Assembly (NCBI RefSeq): GCF_000014145.1
Contig: NC_008255.1
Coordinates: forward strand, 4,170,001 to 4,234,000
Direction of reading: 5' to 3'
DNA: 64,000 nucleotides
Source of the DNA: Cytophaga hutchinsonii ATCC 33406
Lineage (GTDB): Bacteria; Bacteroidota; Bacteroidia; Cytophagales; Cytophagaceae
Part shown: one piece after another, positions 7,584-16,266 of the stretch
How the letters are laid out: each line of letters opens with the position of its first letter
Position numbering within the stretch: position 1 is the first letter of the stretch
Position numbers and translations under genes: made by a program
The notes under the pieces: model-generated
The model's database searches: none
What the model saw: the letters and a program-made list of their open reading frames with translations, nothing else
What the model was told of the DNA's origin: nothing

Positions 7584-8429
7584 ATGTTCTGGGGAAAGAA
7601 ATCAATAGAAGATAAGATCAAGGCAAAAGTGAAAGCTACGTTGAGCAAAAAGGTAGCAGAGCTTATAAATAACAACCTTGCTGTATGTATTGAATTTGAC
7701 GGAGATGGCAAGATAGAAGCTTCGCTGGGTGACACAAAATATGGTGGTTCCCCACATTTTATTACTGCCGATAAAGTGCCGGTATACGAAAATCGTCCCT
7801 TGAAACTGCTTGCTCAGATCAACTGCAAAGATCTCAGCCCCCTTGAGAATTTTCCGCATGAAGGGATGCTGTATGTTTTTATGGATGTTGAAGAAGAGCC
7901 AACTGCTTTTCCTGAAAAACGGGGCCAGTTTAAAGTATTGTATATACCTATGATTGATTTGTCTGATACGGCAGGTTCACTGCCGGAGAAAGATGCCTAT
8001 AAGCTGATTCCGATTCAAACCTATAGCATACATGAAAACCAATCGTATATTTTTGACGGAATTGACGTTCCCGAAGAAGATGTGTACAAGATTATCGATC
8101 TGCAATATGGTTTGATAGCAGAGATTGTCGGGCAGTTTGGCAGCCAGACAATAGGCGGTGTACCCGATATGCAGGCATTGTGGGGCTGGGCATATCAGCA
8201 CCTTGGTTATGTAGATGCTGATGGTGTGCTTGACTGGAAAAGGGTTGAAGCATCTGAAGGTGAAGCGGCGAATAAAGCGGAGCAGATTTTAAAAGATTTT
8301 GAGCTTGTGTATACAACTATTCTGGATAGCCACGGGCACACCGATTCCTGGATTCACATCGGCATTCATAAAGAGGATCTTAATAACAGAAATTTTTCAA
8401 ATGTATACGCAACGTTTGTTTCCACATAA
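7584..8429 (+). CDS. DUF1963 (YwqG-like) protein
   Basis: This 281-residue soluble protein belongs by motif to the YwqG/DUF1963 family. That family's hallmark is a segment KYGGSP, then a pocket strand with PLKLLAQINCKDL and PLENFPHEGMLYVFMD (about residues 52-100). It has no signal peptide. The C-terminal part contains the family's LGGVPDMQ-like turn (IGGVPDMQALWGWAY, about 190-205). The biochemical function of the family is not established; members are often found near toxin-type or uncharacterised loci. The gene stands alone on the plus strand, after a 570-bp AT-rich region, and converges with the HxlR regulator gene with only 9 bases between stops. Confidence 0.75.
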   Translation: MFWGKKSIEDKIKAKVKATLSKKVAELINNNLAVCIEFDGDGKIEASLGDTKYGGSPHFITADKVPVYENRPLKLLAQINCKDLSPLENFPHEGMLYVFMDVEEEPTAFPEKRGQFKVLYIPMIDLSDTAGSLPEKDAYKLIPIQTYSIHENQSYIFDGIDVPEEDVYKIIDLQYGLIAEIVGQFGSQTIGGVPDMQALWGWAYQHLGYVDADGVLDWKRVEASEGEAANKAEQILKDFELVYTTILDSHGHTDSWIHIGIHKEDLNNRNFSNVYATFVST

Positions 8430-8438
8430 AAACGTACG

Positions 8439-8786
8439 TTATTTTTTTAAAATTTTCTTACGGTGCTGGATACCCCACTCGTATAATGCATTGATCACAT
8501 CATCCAACGTATCTGCATAGGGCTCAATCGTGTACTCTACCAGCACAGGCGAATCATCATACACCGTGCGTTTGATCAGTTCATGTTCTTCCAGGTCTTT
8601 TAATTCTTTTGCTAAAACCTTTGAAGAAATTTTAGGAATGCTGCGTTCAATTTCTCTGAAACGATGGTTACCGGTACGGATTGAAATAATGATCTGGAGT
8701 TTCCATTTTCCGCTTACGACATCAAGTGCATCCCGGACAGCCAATAAGGCCGAACCGCATTCTTTGTGACTGTGTTTAACTACCAT
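8439..8786 (-). CDS. HxlR-family winged-helix transcriptional regulator
   Basis: This 115-residue DNA-binding protein has the HxlR layout: an N-terminal helix with Cys10 (KECGSALLAVRDALDV), the VSGKWKLQII helix, and the recognition region FREIERSIPKISSKVLAKEL followed by a beta wing. Cys10 matches the position of the redox-sensing cysteine in YodB/HypR-type members, so it may sense thiol-reactive compounds, though this is inferred. It is divergent from a DoxX gene across a 92-bp gap holding two tandem operator-like repeats (8796-8830). Repression of both itself and doxX is the natural reading. Confidence 0.9.
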   Translation of the reverse strand: MVVKHSHKECGSALLAVRDALDVVSGKWKLQIIISIRTGNHRFREIERSIPKISSKVLAKELKDLEEHELIKRTVYDDSPVLVEYTIEPYADTLDDVINALYEWGIQHRKKILKK

Positions 8787-8795
8787 AATTTATTG

Positions 8796-8830
8796 TGCTT
8801 ACTTTTTGGTAACTGCTTACTTTTGGTAAT
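8796..8830. promoter_or_regulatory. Tandem operator-like repeats between hxlR-type gene and doxX
   Basis: Two near-identical direct copies sit head to tail: TGCTTACTTTTTGGTAAC (8796-8813) and TGCTTACTTTTGGTAAT (8814-8830). Each contains a TTAC-N5/6-GTAA inverted repeat fit for a dimeric winged-helix regulator. They lie between the divergent starts at 8786 and 8879. Confidence 0.6.
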
Positions 8831-8878
8831 CAAATTTACGTAAATTGCAGCATCAATCAAATGAAAAAATAAACGAGT

Positions 8879-9247
8879 ATGAAAAAGGATAAAATTATTT
8901 ACTGGGTAGCAACAGGTATTTTCGGTGCCATGATGCTAATGAGCGGATTCATGTATTTTACAGACCCTAAAATTGTGGAAGGCTTTAAATTTATGGGTTT
9001 CCCGGATTATTTCAGAGTAGAGCTTGGTACAGCAAAATTGCTTGGCGCACTGGTATTGCTGATTCCTCAAATACCAACACGCGTTAAGGAATGGGCGTAT
9101 GCAGGTTTCGGGATTAATTTGATTGCCGCTGCCATCACACACGTAGCGATTGATGATACAAAAGGAATAACCATGCCGATTATATTGCTGGCAATTTTAG
9201 TAGTGTCAAATATATATCTGCATAAAATAAAACATTCAGCAGTATAA
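8879..9247 (+). CDS. DoxX-family integral membrane protein
   Basis: This 122-residue protein has four predicted transmembrane helices (about residues 6-24, 46-63, 73-92 and 96-114), in the DoxX/DoxD small-membrane-protein pattern with the conserved KLLGALVLLIPQIP and KEWAYAGFGINLIAAAITH segments. DoxX-like proteins are linked to quinone, thiosulfate or redox-stress roles in some bacteria, but the reaction of this subgroup is unknown. It is transcribed divergently from the HxlR regulator and is probably its target. A strong terminator follows at 9269-9304. Confidence 0.85.
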   Translation: MKKDKIIYWVATGIFGAMMLMSGFMYFTDPKIVEGFKFMGFPDYFRVELGTAKLLGALVLLIPQIPTRVKEWAYAGFGINLIAAAITHVAIDDTKGITMPIILLAILVVSNIYLHKIKHSAV

Positions 9248-9268
9248 TCGCCGGAATGAATATCCGAT

Positions 9269-9304
9269 AACGGTCGCTCCATATTATGGAGCGACCGTTT
9301 TTTT
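9269..9304 (+). terminator. Rho-independent terminator after doxX
   Basis: Arms AACGGTCGCTCCAT and ATGGAGCGACCGTT flank a 3-base loop and are followed by seven T residues. It lies 22 bases after the doxX stop. Confidence 0.93.
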
Positions 9305-9397
9305 ATACGTATTTTCACAACCTGCCACTACCAATAAACACTTAGGACGCACTTATTGGCATGCTATTTTCTGCATGTTCTGTTTAACTTAACTAAC

Positions 9398-9805
9398 ATG
9401 AGAACAATAATTAACAAACTGGATTATTCACGGATTCAACAATGTATTAATGAGGCGAAACAATTTAAATCGATCTCTGTTGTTGAAGCAAACAGTTTAA
9501 TGAACGAACTTAAATTAGGAAAACTGGTTGAACCAGAAGAAATTCCGAACAATGTTGTTACCATGCATTCGATTGTAACAATTGTTTTTATGGATTCAAA
9601 CAAGCGGGTGGAATTTCAATTGGTTTATCCGGATAAAGCAGATGTGAAAAATAATAAGATCTCAATTTTTTCTCCCATAGCAACTGCATTGATTGGTTAT
9701 CAGATAGGGGACGAAATTGAATGGTGTGTACCGGCCGGAATGACAAAAATAAAAATCGAATCGATTGCATACCAGCCGGAAGCTGCCGGGCATTTTAATT
9801 TATAA
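9398..9805 (+). CDS. Rnk/GreA C-terminal domain protein
   Basis: This 135-residue protein ends in the GreA/GreB C-terminal (FKBP-like) domain: VTMHSIVTIVFMD, then FQLVYPDKAD, FSPIATALIGYQIGDEIEW and PAGMTKIKIESIAYQPEAAG. It lacks the long N-terminal coiled coil of GreA. That arrangement is the one seen in Rnk-type regulators, which bind RNA polymerase without cleaving transcripts. I start at the ATG at 9398, since an upstream in-frame ATG at 9356 adds 14 hydrophobic residues not expected in the family. The gene stands alone between two hairpins. An RNA-polymerase-binding role is inferred from the family. Confidence 0.8.
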   Translation: MRTIINKLDYSRIQQCINEAKQFKSISVVEANSLMNELKLGKLVEPEEIPNNVVTMHSIVTIVFMDSNKRVEFQLVYPDKADVKNNKISIFSPIATALIGYQIGDEIEWCVPAGMTKIKIESIAYQPEAAGHFNL

Positions 9806-9836
9806 GTAAAATAATTTTTGCATGTTGAAAAATTTA

Positions 9837-9871
9837 ACATTCTTCAGGCCATCAAATGGTCTGAAGAATGT
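9837..9871. terminator. Hairpin between convergent genes
   Basis: Imperfect 16-base arms (ACATTCTTCAGgCCAT and ATGGtCTGAAGAATGT) around a 3-base loop sit between the stops at 9805 and 9919. There is no strong T run on the plus side; the minus side has AAATTTTTC. It may terminate both genes. Confidence 0.6.
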
Positions 9872-9918
9872 GACTAACCCAAAACAGTTAGCTTTTAAGC
9901 ATTCAGCTTTAAAGATGA

Positions 9919-12852
9919 TTAATCAAAGATCGACTGAATATCCTCTTTGCTTAGCGCTTTAAAGAATGTTTCTTCTGAGCTGATCAGATCGTTTGCCAGC
10001 TTTAATTTATTTTTTTGCAGGTTGAGGATTTTTTCTTCAACGGTATTCTTTGTAATAAATTTATAGGTGAACACCGTATTTTTTTGTCCGATCCGGTACG
10101 CTCTATCAACCGCCTGTGCTTCCACGGCCGGGTTCCACCACGGATCAAGCAGGAACACATAATCTGCAGCAGTTAAATTTAAACCTAAGCCACCGGCTTT
10201 TAACGAAATTAAAAATACACGAATGCCTTCTTCATTCTGAAAGCGTTCTACCTCTGCCTGTCTGTCGCGTGTTTGTCCATCCAGGTATGCATATTTAATA
10301 CCTGCTTTATCCAGCAACTTTGCATACAGATGCAGGTGTTTTACAAACTGAGAGAACACCAGAATTTTGTGACCAAGCTCCAGCGCATTATCCAGCATGT
10401 AATTTACGTCTTCCATTTTACCGGAAGTTCCTTCAAACGTATCTTCAACCAGACTCGGGTGATTCGCGATCTGGCGCAGCTTTGTCAAACCCTGCAGCAA
10501 TAAAATCTGACTGCCGGCTAAGCCCTTTTCATCGATTGATTCAAGAATTAAATTCCGGTAATTTGATTTTGTTTTTTCATACTCCTGTTCCTGTTCCGGA
10601 GACATCGTACAATAATGTACGTTCTCAATTTTTTCAGGAAGGTCTTTTACAACCTGCGATTTTTGTCTGCGCAGTATAAACGGTTTGATGATGCTGTATA
10701 AACGTTTCGTTTTTACTTCATCGTGTTTTTTCTCAATCGGATTTAAAAACTCATTTCTGAAAAACTGCTGACTGCCTAATAAGCCCGGGTTTACAAAGGT
10801 CATTTGTGACCACAGATCCATCGTGCTGTTTTCAACAGGCGTACCCGTTAAGATAAGCCGGTGTTTGCTGTTAAGTTCTTTAACGGCTTTTGCAATAATT
10901 GATTCCGGATTTTTGATCACTTGCGATTCATCCAGAATGGTATAATAAAACTGATATTGTTTAAACAATTCAATATCGATACGCACCGTACCGTAAGATG
11001 TGATTATGATGTCGTAATTGTGAAACTGTTCAACATTTTTATCGCGGTTGATACCTGTAAAGTTCAGGATTTTCAGATCAGGCGTAAACTTCCGTGCTTC
11101 CATTTCCCAGTTGTATACCAGTGATGTAGGCATAATTAATAAGCTTGCTTTTCCGTCTGCAGTTTTTTGCAGCGATTGCAGCAGTGCCAATGTCTGCACG
11201 GTTTTACCCAAACCCATATCATCTGCCAGGCAGCCGCCAAAATTATATTGGTTCAGAAAGCGCATCCAGTTGTAACCCGCTTTTTGATAGGGCCTTAATT
11301 CACCTTTAAACTCAGCGGGCAGATCGTAATCTTCAATTTCCTGGAAGTCGCGCAGACGCTCTAATTTGCGGTCCATTGAAACCTCTGCCAAGCGGTCATT
11401 CTGCAGTTCTTTAACCAGCGCCATATGGTGTTTGCGCAGCTTCAGATCATCTGAATCATCTTCAATAAAGGCAAACAGATCTGAATACTGACTGAACCAT
11501 TCTTCCGGTATAACCGCAATTTCTCCATTTGGCAATACAAACTCTTTTTTCTTTTTCAGAATGTATTGCTTCAATTTTAAAAATGGAATTTCAAATTCAC
11601 CAAAGCGCACAACAGCATAGATATCAAACCAGTCGTTATTTTCTTTTACTTCCAGGCTTATAGAAGAGGCACCTACAAAGTAGCGTTTACCATCTTTTAA
11701 ATTCTGCCGTACAACCAGGCCCTGGGCTTCAAGAGCAGCGCGGTTTGCCGAGAGCCACGAAAATATCTTTGATTTGTCGAGTGTTACTTTTCCGCTTTTA
11801 AATTCCAGATCGGAGTTGCGTAACAGGTCCAGAAAATCTTTTTCTTTATCCGAATCGCGTTTTACTTTATGGAAAATATACGAATCATCGGTTTTCTCCA
11901 TTTTAACAAAAGAAGGAGAAAGCTTATCGGAGGAAAAGATAAAGGTGCCGTATTGGAAATCCAGACTGACCAGTATTTTATTTTCTTCAACGGTATCAAC
12001 CGCCGTATCCTGTCCGGCGGTATCAAATAGCGAAACCGGTGCTTTGGCAACTGCCAGCTCCGTAAGTGTCAATACAGGCTTGGGCGCATACTCTTCAGCA
12101 TGTATGGTAAAGCCTTTTGCGTGTACATCAAAAGAAGAAACAATCTGGGTAACAAATTTTTCATAATAGGTTTCCTCCATTTTACGGGGAACCAATATAA
12201 ATTTTTTGTTCAGAAAAGGTTTCAACTTATTGCCATCAACATCTTTATTGAAATGGTATACGGTATTGTCAACCAGCAGCCACGCGGGCATGCTGCAGAC
12301 AATGATGGCATTTTTATACTGGAAGTCGATCTTTTGCCCGTCATACTTAATCGTAGGAAAATAATGCGTATTATCTTCGTTACGCATGAAGTGAAATAAA
12401 ATATTTGCTTTTTGCGGAGCAAGCGCCAGGCGTTTCCAGGTCGGCTCGCCATCATGCCCCATTTCAAACAACATTTTATTTTCAAGCAGACATAAGATCT
12501 GGTTTTTCTTTAATTCAATATAGGAGCGGATCGCATCCTGTATCAGTTCATCCCCTTTTTCTTTGTGGTAAATTTTTAGAAAAAATTCAGCGGGTGTAAT
12601 TTTCTTGTTATAGAATTTTTTAACAATAGCTTCCTGCTGAATAGAGTCAATTAAATCGATCAGTTTAAAATCAACATCATCTAATTCACGCGCAAATTCA
12701 TCCGCATTTTTGGCAGAAATATTTTGATGCTTGAGCGTAAGCCTGCGTTGGTGATCCAGTTGAATTACAAAAGATTCAAACAGATACCCCAGATACTCAT
12801 GCTCAAATAATGAGTATATAATTTGAAACGGTTCAGTGGTTGATACTTTCAC
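9919..12852 (-). CDS. SNF2-family DEAD/DEAH helicase-like ATPase
   Basis: This 977-residue protein is a bacterial SNF2/Swi2-type DNA translocase. The C-terminal half holds the motor. The Q-like motif ELRPYQKAGYNWM is followed by Walker A DDMGLGKT at about residue 540, motif II DESQ at about 640, motif III LTGTPVENS, and motif VI QAVDRAYRIGQ at about 917. The N-terminal 500 residues are a poorly conserved all-alpha/beta region without the SWIM zinc finger often found in bacterial members. Its role in nucleoprotein remodelling or RNA polymerase recycling is unproven. It is a single-gene unit with a hairpin after its stop. Confidence 0.9.
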   Translation of the reverse strand: MKVSTTEPFQIIYSLFEHEYLGYLFESFVIQLDHQRRLTLKHQNISAKNADEFARELDDVDFKLIDLIDSIQQEAIVKKFYNKKITPAEFFLKIYHKEKGDELIQDAIRSYIELKKNQILCLLENKMLFEMGHDGEPTWKRLALAPQKANILFHFMRNEDNTHYFPTIKYDGQKIDFQYKNAIIVCSMPAWLLVDNTVYHFNKDVDGNKLKPFLNKKFILVPRKMEETYYEKFVTQIVSSFDVHAKGFTIHAEEYAPKPVLTLTELAVAKAPVSLFDTAGQDTAVDTVEENKILVSLDFQYGTFIFSSDKLSPSFVKMEKTDDSYIFHKVKRDSDKEKDFLDLLRNSDLEFKSGKVTLDKSKIFSWLSANRAALEAQGLVVRQNLKDGKRYFVGASSISLEVKENNDWFDIYAVVRFGEFEIPFLKLKQYILKKKKEFVLPNGEIAVIPEEWFSQYSDLFAFIEDDSDDLKLRKHHMALVKELQNDRLAEVSMDRKLERLRDFQEIEDYDLPAEFKGELRPYQKAGYNWMRFLNQYNFGGCLADDMGLGKTVQTLALLQSLQKTADGKASLLIMPTSLVYNWEMEARKFTPDLKILNFTGINRDKNVEQFHNYDIIITSYGTVRIDIELFKQYQFYYTILDESQVIKNPESIIAKAVKELNSKHRLILTGTPVENSTMDLWSQMTFVNPGLLGSQQFFRNEFLNPIEKKHDEVKTKRLYSIIKPFILRRQKSQVVKDLPEKIENVHYCTMSPEQEQEYEKTKSNYRNLILESIDEKGLAGSQILLLQGLTKLRQIANHPSLVEDTFEGTSGKMEDVNYMLDNALELGHKILVFSQFVKHLHLYAKLLDKAGIKYAYLDGQTRDRQAEVERFQNEEGIRVFLISLKAGGLGLNLTAADYVFLLDPWWNPAVEAQAVDRAYRIGQKNTVFTYKFITKNTVEEKILNLQKNKLKLANDLISSEETFFKALSKEDIQSIFD

Positions 12853-12871
12853 GTAAAACGGGTTAAAGGAA

Positions 12872-12917
12872 TATAGAAAACAGTAATCAAGTAAGCCCGG
12901 AATACGGGTTTTCTATA
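12872..12917. terminator. Two-part hairpin between the permease and helicase genes
   Basis: Outer arms TATAGAAAAC (12872-12881) and GTTTTCTATA (12908-12917) enclose a small CCCG/CGGG stem. It lies downstream of the permease stop at 13002 and just upstream of the helicase start at 12852. It could be a weak terminator or a leader structure. Confidence 0.4.
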
Positions 12918-13001
12918 GAAATGTAATCTACAATATAGTAAACAACCCTTTTCCTTGTGCGATGTTTGAAGATATTTTATTCACAAAAAATGTGTAAAAG
13001 C

Positions 13002-14225
13002 TTACAGGTGTTTTTTAACATCAATTCTGGATGCTATGATAGAAGGTCTTATAGAAGCTAAAAATGAAATACAAATTACGGTACCGGCAATCCAGAATAA
13101 ATCAGTATACCGTAATTCTACCGGATACTCTTCAATAACGGATGTTTCGGTGCCTATAGTAACAAATCCAAAATATTGCTGAAGCAAACAAATGCCGATG
13201 CCAAGGCCCATACCAATAACGGCCCCGGAAAGCGCGATCAGCATGCCTTCAGTCATAAATAAATTACGGATAAATGCTTTTGTACTTCCCATTGCTTTTA
13301 ACACAGCAATGTCTTTACGTTTATTCAATGTGAGCATGGTTAAACAAAAAAAGATTCCTACGGAAGAAATAGCAAGGATAAAGCTAAGCATAACATTCAC
13401 CACAAACTTTTCTACCTTGATCGCTTTCAATAAACCCTTATGCTGCTCATCGCTGTTGAGTACTAAAAATGTATCGCCTAAACGTTCTTTAAGCGCAGAC
13501 TGCACGTCTTCTACCTCATAACCGCTGGAAACTTTTATTTCAAGCGATGTGCGTTCGTTTTCATAATTCATTAATTCTTTTGCAAAAACCAAGGGTACAA
13601 AAACAAAATTATCGTCGTATTGTTTTTCAATAGCAAAAACGCCGCCTGCATGAATGCTTTTTATTCTGAAAGCATCAAGCGCATCCGGACGTTTGATCTT
13701 ATCGCGATCGGGGTAGAAGATCTGTACAGGAGAAAATTGATTATTGATCGGAATGGATAATTTATATTGAATGCCGCGCCCAATGATGGCAAAATCTCTG
13801 CCTTGCTTAAACATGCTCATAGAGCCGGACACCAGAAAAGAATCCATACGGTGCTGCGCTGTAAAATTTTCAGAAACACCTTTTATTTTAATAACATCGG
13901 TTTCATTTTTATAACTGATCACAGCATTATCTTCGATCACTTCAGTTAAAATAAAAACACCTTCGGCAGACTGCACCAGCTTATGCAGACTATCAGTCAT
14001 TTCAAAGGTTTTGCCTGTTCGGGGAGAGATTTTAATTTCAGGGTCAAATGAATTGTATAAGGAACGGATCAGGTTTTCCATACCATTAAACACAGACATG
14101 CCGATTACTAAAGACATGGTAATAATGGCAACAACTAAAATAGAAAGTATGGATATAACATTGATAAGAAGTAAATTCTTACCGGAAAAATAATAATGAC
14201 GCGCAATGAATAAAATAGCCTTCAA
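13002..14225 (-). CDS. FtsX/LolC-E-like ABC transporter permease
   Basis: This 407-residue inner-membrane protein follows the MacB/FtsX topology. One N-terminal helix (about 18-42, INVISILSILVVAIITMSLV) is followed by a periplasmic domain of about 230 residues, then three C-terminal helices (about 275-298, 325-350 and 375-395). The first cytoplasmic loop after helix 2 reads NKRKDIAVLKAMGSTKAFIR, a hallmark of LolC/LolE and FtsX permeases that couple to an ATPase. Its role may be lipoprotein release from the inner membrane, which is inferred from the family; no ATPase gene is adjacent. It begins 22 bases after rbfA stops, so the two are probably co-transcribed. Confidence 0.85.
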   Translation of the reverse strand: MKAILFIARHYYFSGKNLLLINVISILSILVVAIITMSLVIGMSVFNGMENLIRSLYNSFDPEIKISPRTGKTFEMTDSLHKLVQSAEGVFILTEVIEDNAVISYKNETDVIKIKGVSENFTAQHRMDSFLVSGSMSMFKQGRDFAIIGRGIQYKLSIPINNQFSPVQIFYPDRDKIKRPDALDAFRIKSIHAGGVFAIEKQYDDNFVFVPLVFAKELMNYENERTSLEIKVSSGYEVEDVQSALKERLGDTFLVLNSDEQHKGLLKAIKVEKFVVNVMLSFILAISSVGIFFCLTMLTLNKRKDIAVLKAMGSTKAFIRNLFMTEGMLIALSGAVIGMGLGIGICLLQQYFGFVTIGTETSVIEEYPVELRYTDLFWIAGTVICISFLASIRPSIIASRIDVKKHL

Positions 14226-14247
14226 GGAAATGCGGATTGATTTGCAG

Positions 14248-14649
14248 CTATTCTTTCAAGCCGGGATATTGATTGGGATCGAAATTCTCGTCTTCTTTTT
14301 TAGGAATCGTAATTTTAGACAGCACATCATCCATGTGATTTGCATAATCAACGTTATCATCCAGATAAAAGATAATTTCAGGAATGATACGCACCTGCTT
14401 CCGGATACGCTCGCCTAATAATTTGCGCAATTCTTTTGTATGCACCTTGATTTCTTTCAGAATAGCGTTTTTGTCTTCCTGAAGCATAATACTCAGGTAT
14501 AATTTTGCCACACTCAGATCCGGGCTCATACGTACAACCGTAATGGAAATAAATACGTTACCAAAAAGCACACGACTTTCTTTCAGAAATATGTCTGCCA
14601 TTTCTTTCAGAATTAATCTTGCTACCTTTTGTTGTCTTACACTTTCCAT
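14248..14649 (-). CDS. rbfA: Ribosome-binding factor A
   Basis: RbfA is a KH-fold protein that binds the 30S subunit and assists late 16S rRNA maturation. The 133-residue product shows the usual layout: N-terminal helix ESVRQQKVARLILKEMADIF, the VFISITVVRMSPDLSVAKLYLS strands, the helix around KEIKVHTKELRKLLGERIRKQVRI, and the P-E-I-I-F-Y-L-D-D strand. An acidic tail with PKKEDENFDPNQYPG follows the core. Length is normal for the family. It is the first gene of a two-gene unit with the LolC/E-like permease. Confidence 0.93.
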   Translation of the reverse strand: MESVRQQKVARLILKEMADIFLKESRVLFGNVFISITVVRMSPDLSVAKLYLSIMLQEDKNAILKEIKVHTKELRKLLGERIRKQVRIIPEIIFYLDDNVDYANHMDDVLSKITIPKKEDENFDPNQYPGLKE

Positions 14650-14775
14650 AATATTCTATTAAATTACAAGCTCCTTATCAAAGGATACGTAAAAATACAA
14701 AAAAGAGCCGGTAATGTTTACTGTACTCCGTTTGAAACAGAAAAAATGCTTAATTTGGTTCAAAATTAATCGCCT

Positions 14776-16191
14776 GTGTTAGAATTTTTAAAAAGTTATG
14801 ACCCGTTTCGCTTATTAGTAATTACACTAATAGCCATTCTTGTACGATTATACTGGCTAACAGATGATATGTTGCTGATACCTTCGCTCGAATGGCTTTC
14901 GATCGGAGATATGATGACAGATGAGAAAGTACTCTATAAGGATATCTGGACCACATTAGAGCCGTTCAGTGCCGGAACCTATTATATCATTAACTATATA
15001 TTCGGCAAATCTGTACTTACGCTGCGTATCTGCTCTATGATCCTGGCAGTTGTACAGGCGCTCCTGTTCAATTATTATGTTTCTCAGACAAATATTTACG
15101 ATCAGAAAACGTCCTATCCGGCATTTTTCTATGTGCTGTTCAGTTCCATCAATTATGATTTTTTTGCGTTATCTCCGGTGCAGTTAGGCGTAACATTTAT
15201 GTTGCCTGTGATGTATTTTCTTTTTAAAGATGTACGTATGGGAGAGAAATCCCGGAATCACTTTTTTGCCGGCGTTAGTTTAGGTGTTGCCTCGCTGTTT
15301 TATTTGCCCTTTGCCTGTTTCATTATCTTTATCGTTTATTCGTTTGCCGTATTTAGCTCATTTGATGTGCGTCGATTCTTTCAGCTTCTTTCAGCAGTTA
15401 TGTTTCCCTGGTTAATGGTATTTTCATACTATTACCTGCAAGGATCTTTTTCTGAAGTATTTGAAAACTTAATACAGGGAACGTTTTACACAAATCACAT
15501 TTATTATGCTGACTTCTATTCCATCATTAAAGTCGGTATTCCATCAGCTTTGCTGGCGATCACAGCATTTTTATATACCATTTCAAAAAGCAATTTTCTG
15601 AACTACCAGTATTCATCGATGAAAATTATGGCTATGTGGTTTGTGAACGGCTTGCTTGCTTTTTTATTGATGAATGAATGGGGATATTTCAATTTGTACA
15701 TCATGGTTCCGGTCTTTGCTTTCTTCACCGTGTTTTTGTTTTTAGGTATTGAACGTTTCTGGTTAAAAGAAACAATCTTCTGGACGATCATTGCAGCATT
15801 TGTTTTCTTTCACATCAACAATAAATTTCTGGATAAAAGTAAAGCGCTTTCAAACAACTCATCTATTTTACTTGCCAGAGATACCGAGGTACGCTTTAAT
15901 GGAGATGCCGTACGGGAGAAGAAAGTACTGCTGCTGGGAGCAAATCCGGCTGCACTGATCCATAACAAACAGGTTACCGTGTATGCTAAATGGAATTTAT
16001 CACTAAGGCATTTCGGCGATTTAAATAATTACGGAAACATTTCGGCGATCTATACAAATATTATTGAGAACAAGCCGGAATACATATTTGACAACATAAG
16101 CATGATGCCGGATCTCATTCAGCGCATTCCCGAACTGAAAAATATGTACGAGCCTTCGTATGACAAAAAAGCATATAAGCTGGTAAAATAG
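14776..16191 (+). CDS. Polytopic membrane protein, GT-C-like (unknown function)
   Basis: This 471-residue protein has roughly nine to eleven transmembrane helices and only a short soluble C-terminal part from about residue 365. The first loop, between helices 1 and 2, holds acidic residues and the segment DEKVLYKDIWTTLEPFSAGT, which resembles the first extracytoplasmic loop of GT-C glycosyltransferases and mannosyltransferase-like proteins (PMT_2 type). I cannot name a substrate. The reading frame opens with a GTG at 14776; no better ATG precedes the first helix, so I keep it. A perfect 60-bp palindrome follows the stop codon by seven bases. Confidence 0.65.
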   Translation: MLEFLKSYDPFRLLVITLIAILVRLYWLTDDMLLIPSLEWLSIGDMMTDEKVLYKDIWTTLEPFSAGTYYIINYIFGKSVLTLRICSMILAVVQALLFNYYVSQTNIYDQKTSYPAFFYVLFSSINYDFFALSPVQLGVTFMLPVMYFLFKDVRMGEKSRNHFFAGVSLGVASLFYLPFACFIIFIVYSFAVFSSFDVRRFFQLLSAVMFPWLMVFSYYYLQGSFSEVFENLIQGTFYTNHIYYADFYSIIKVGIPSALLAITAFLYTISKSNFLNYQYSSMKIMAMWFVNGLLAFLLMNEWGYFNLYIMVPVFAFFTVFLFLGIERFWLKETIFWTIIAAFVFFHINNKFLDKSKALSNNSSILLARDTEVRFNGDAVREKKVLLLGANPAALIHNKQVTVYAKWNLSLRHFGDLNNYGNISAIYTNIIENKPEYIFDNISMMPDLIQRIPELKNMYEPSYDKKAYKLVK

Positions 16192-16198
16192 CAAAGGG

Positions 16199-16258
16199 CC
16201 CAGCGCATAACAAAACAGCCCATGGTTTAAACCATGGGCTGTTTTGTTATGCGCTGGG
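16199..16258. terminator. Perfect 60-bp palindrome between convergent genes
   Basis: Two 30-base arms are exact reverse complements with no spacer (centre GGTTT/AAACC at 16228/16229). The palindrome begins 7 bases after one stop codon and ends 8 bases before the other. It is not followed by a T run on either side, so its role as a bidirectional terminator is inferred from position. RNA from either strand would fold to a 30-bp-arm hairpin. Confidence 0.75.
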
Positions 16259-16266
16259 GGCGGGTA

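Noticed and set aside
10116-11275. Plus-strand open frames inside the SNF2 helicase gene
   Set aside because: All overlap a well-supported conserved protein on the minus strand and show no motif.
12853-13001. Possible small RNA in the gap between the permease and helicase genes
   Set aside because: Only a hairpin is visible. There is no promoter or conserved fold to support an RNA gene.
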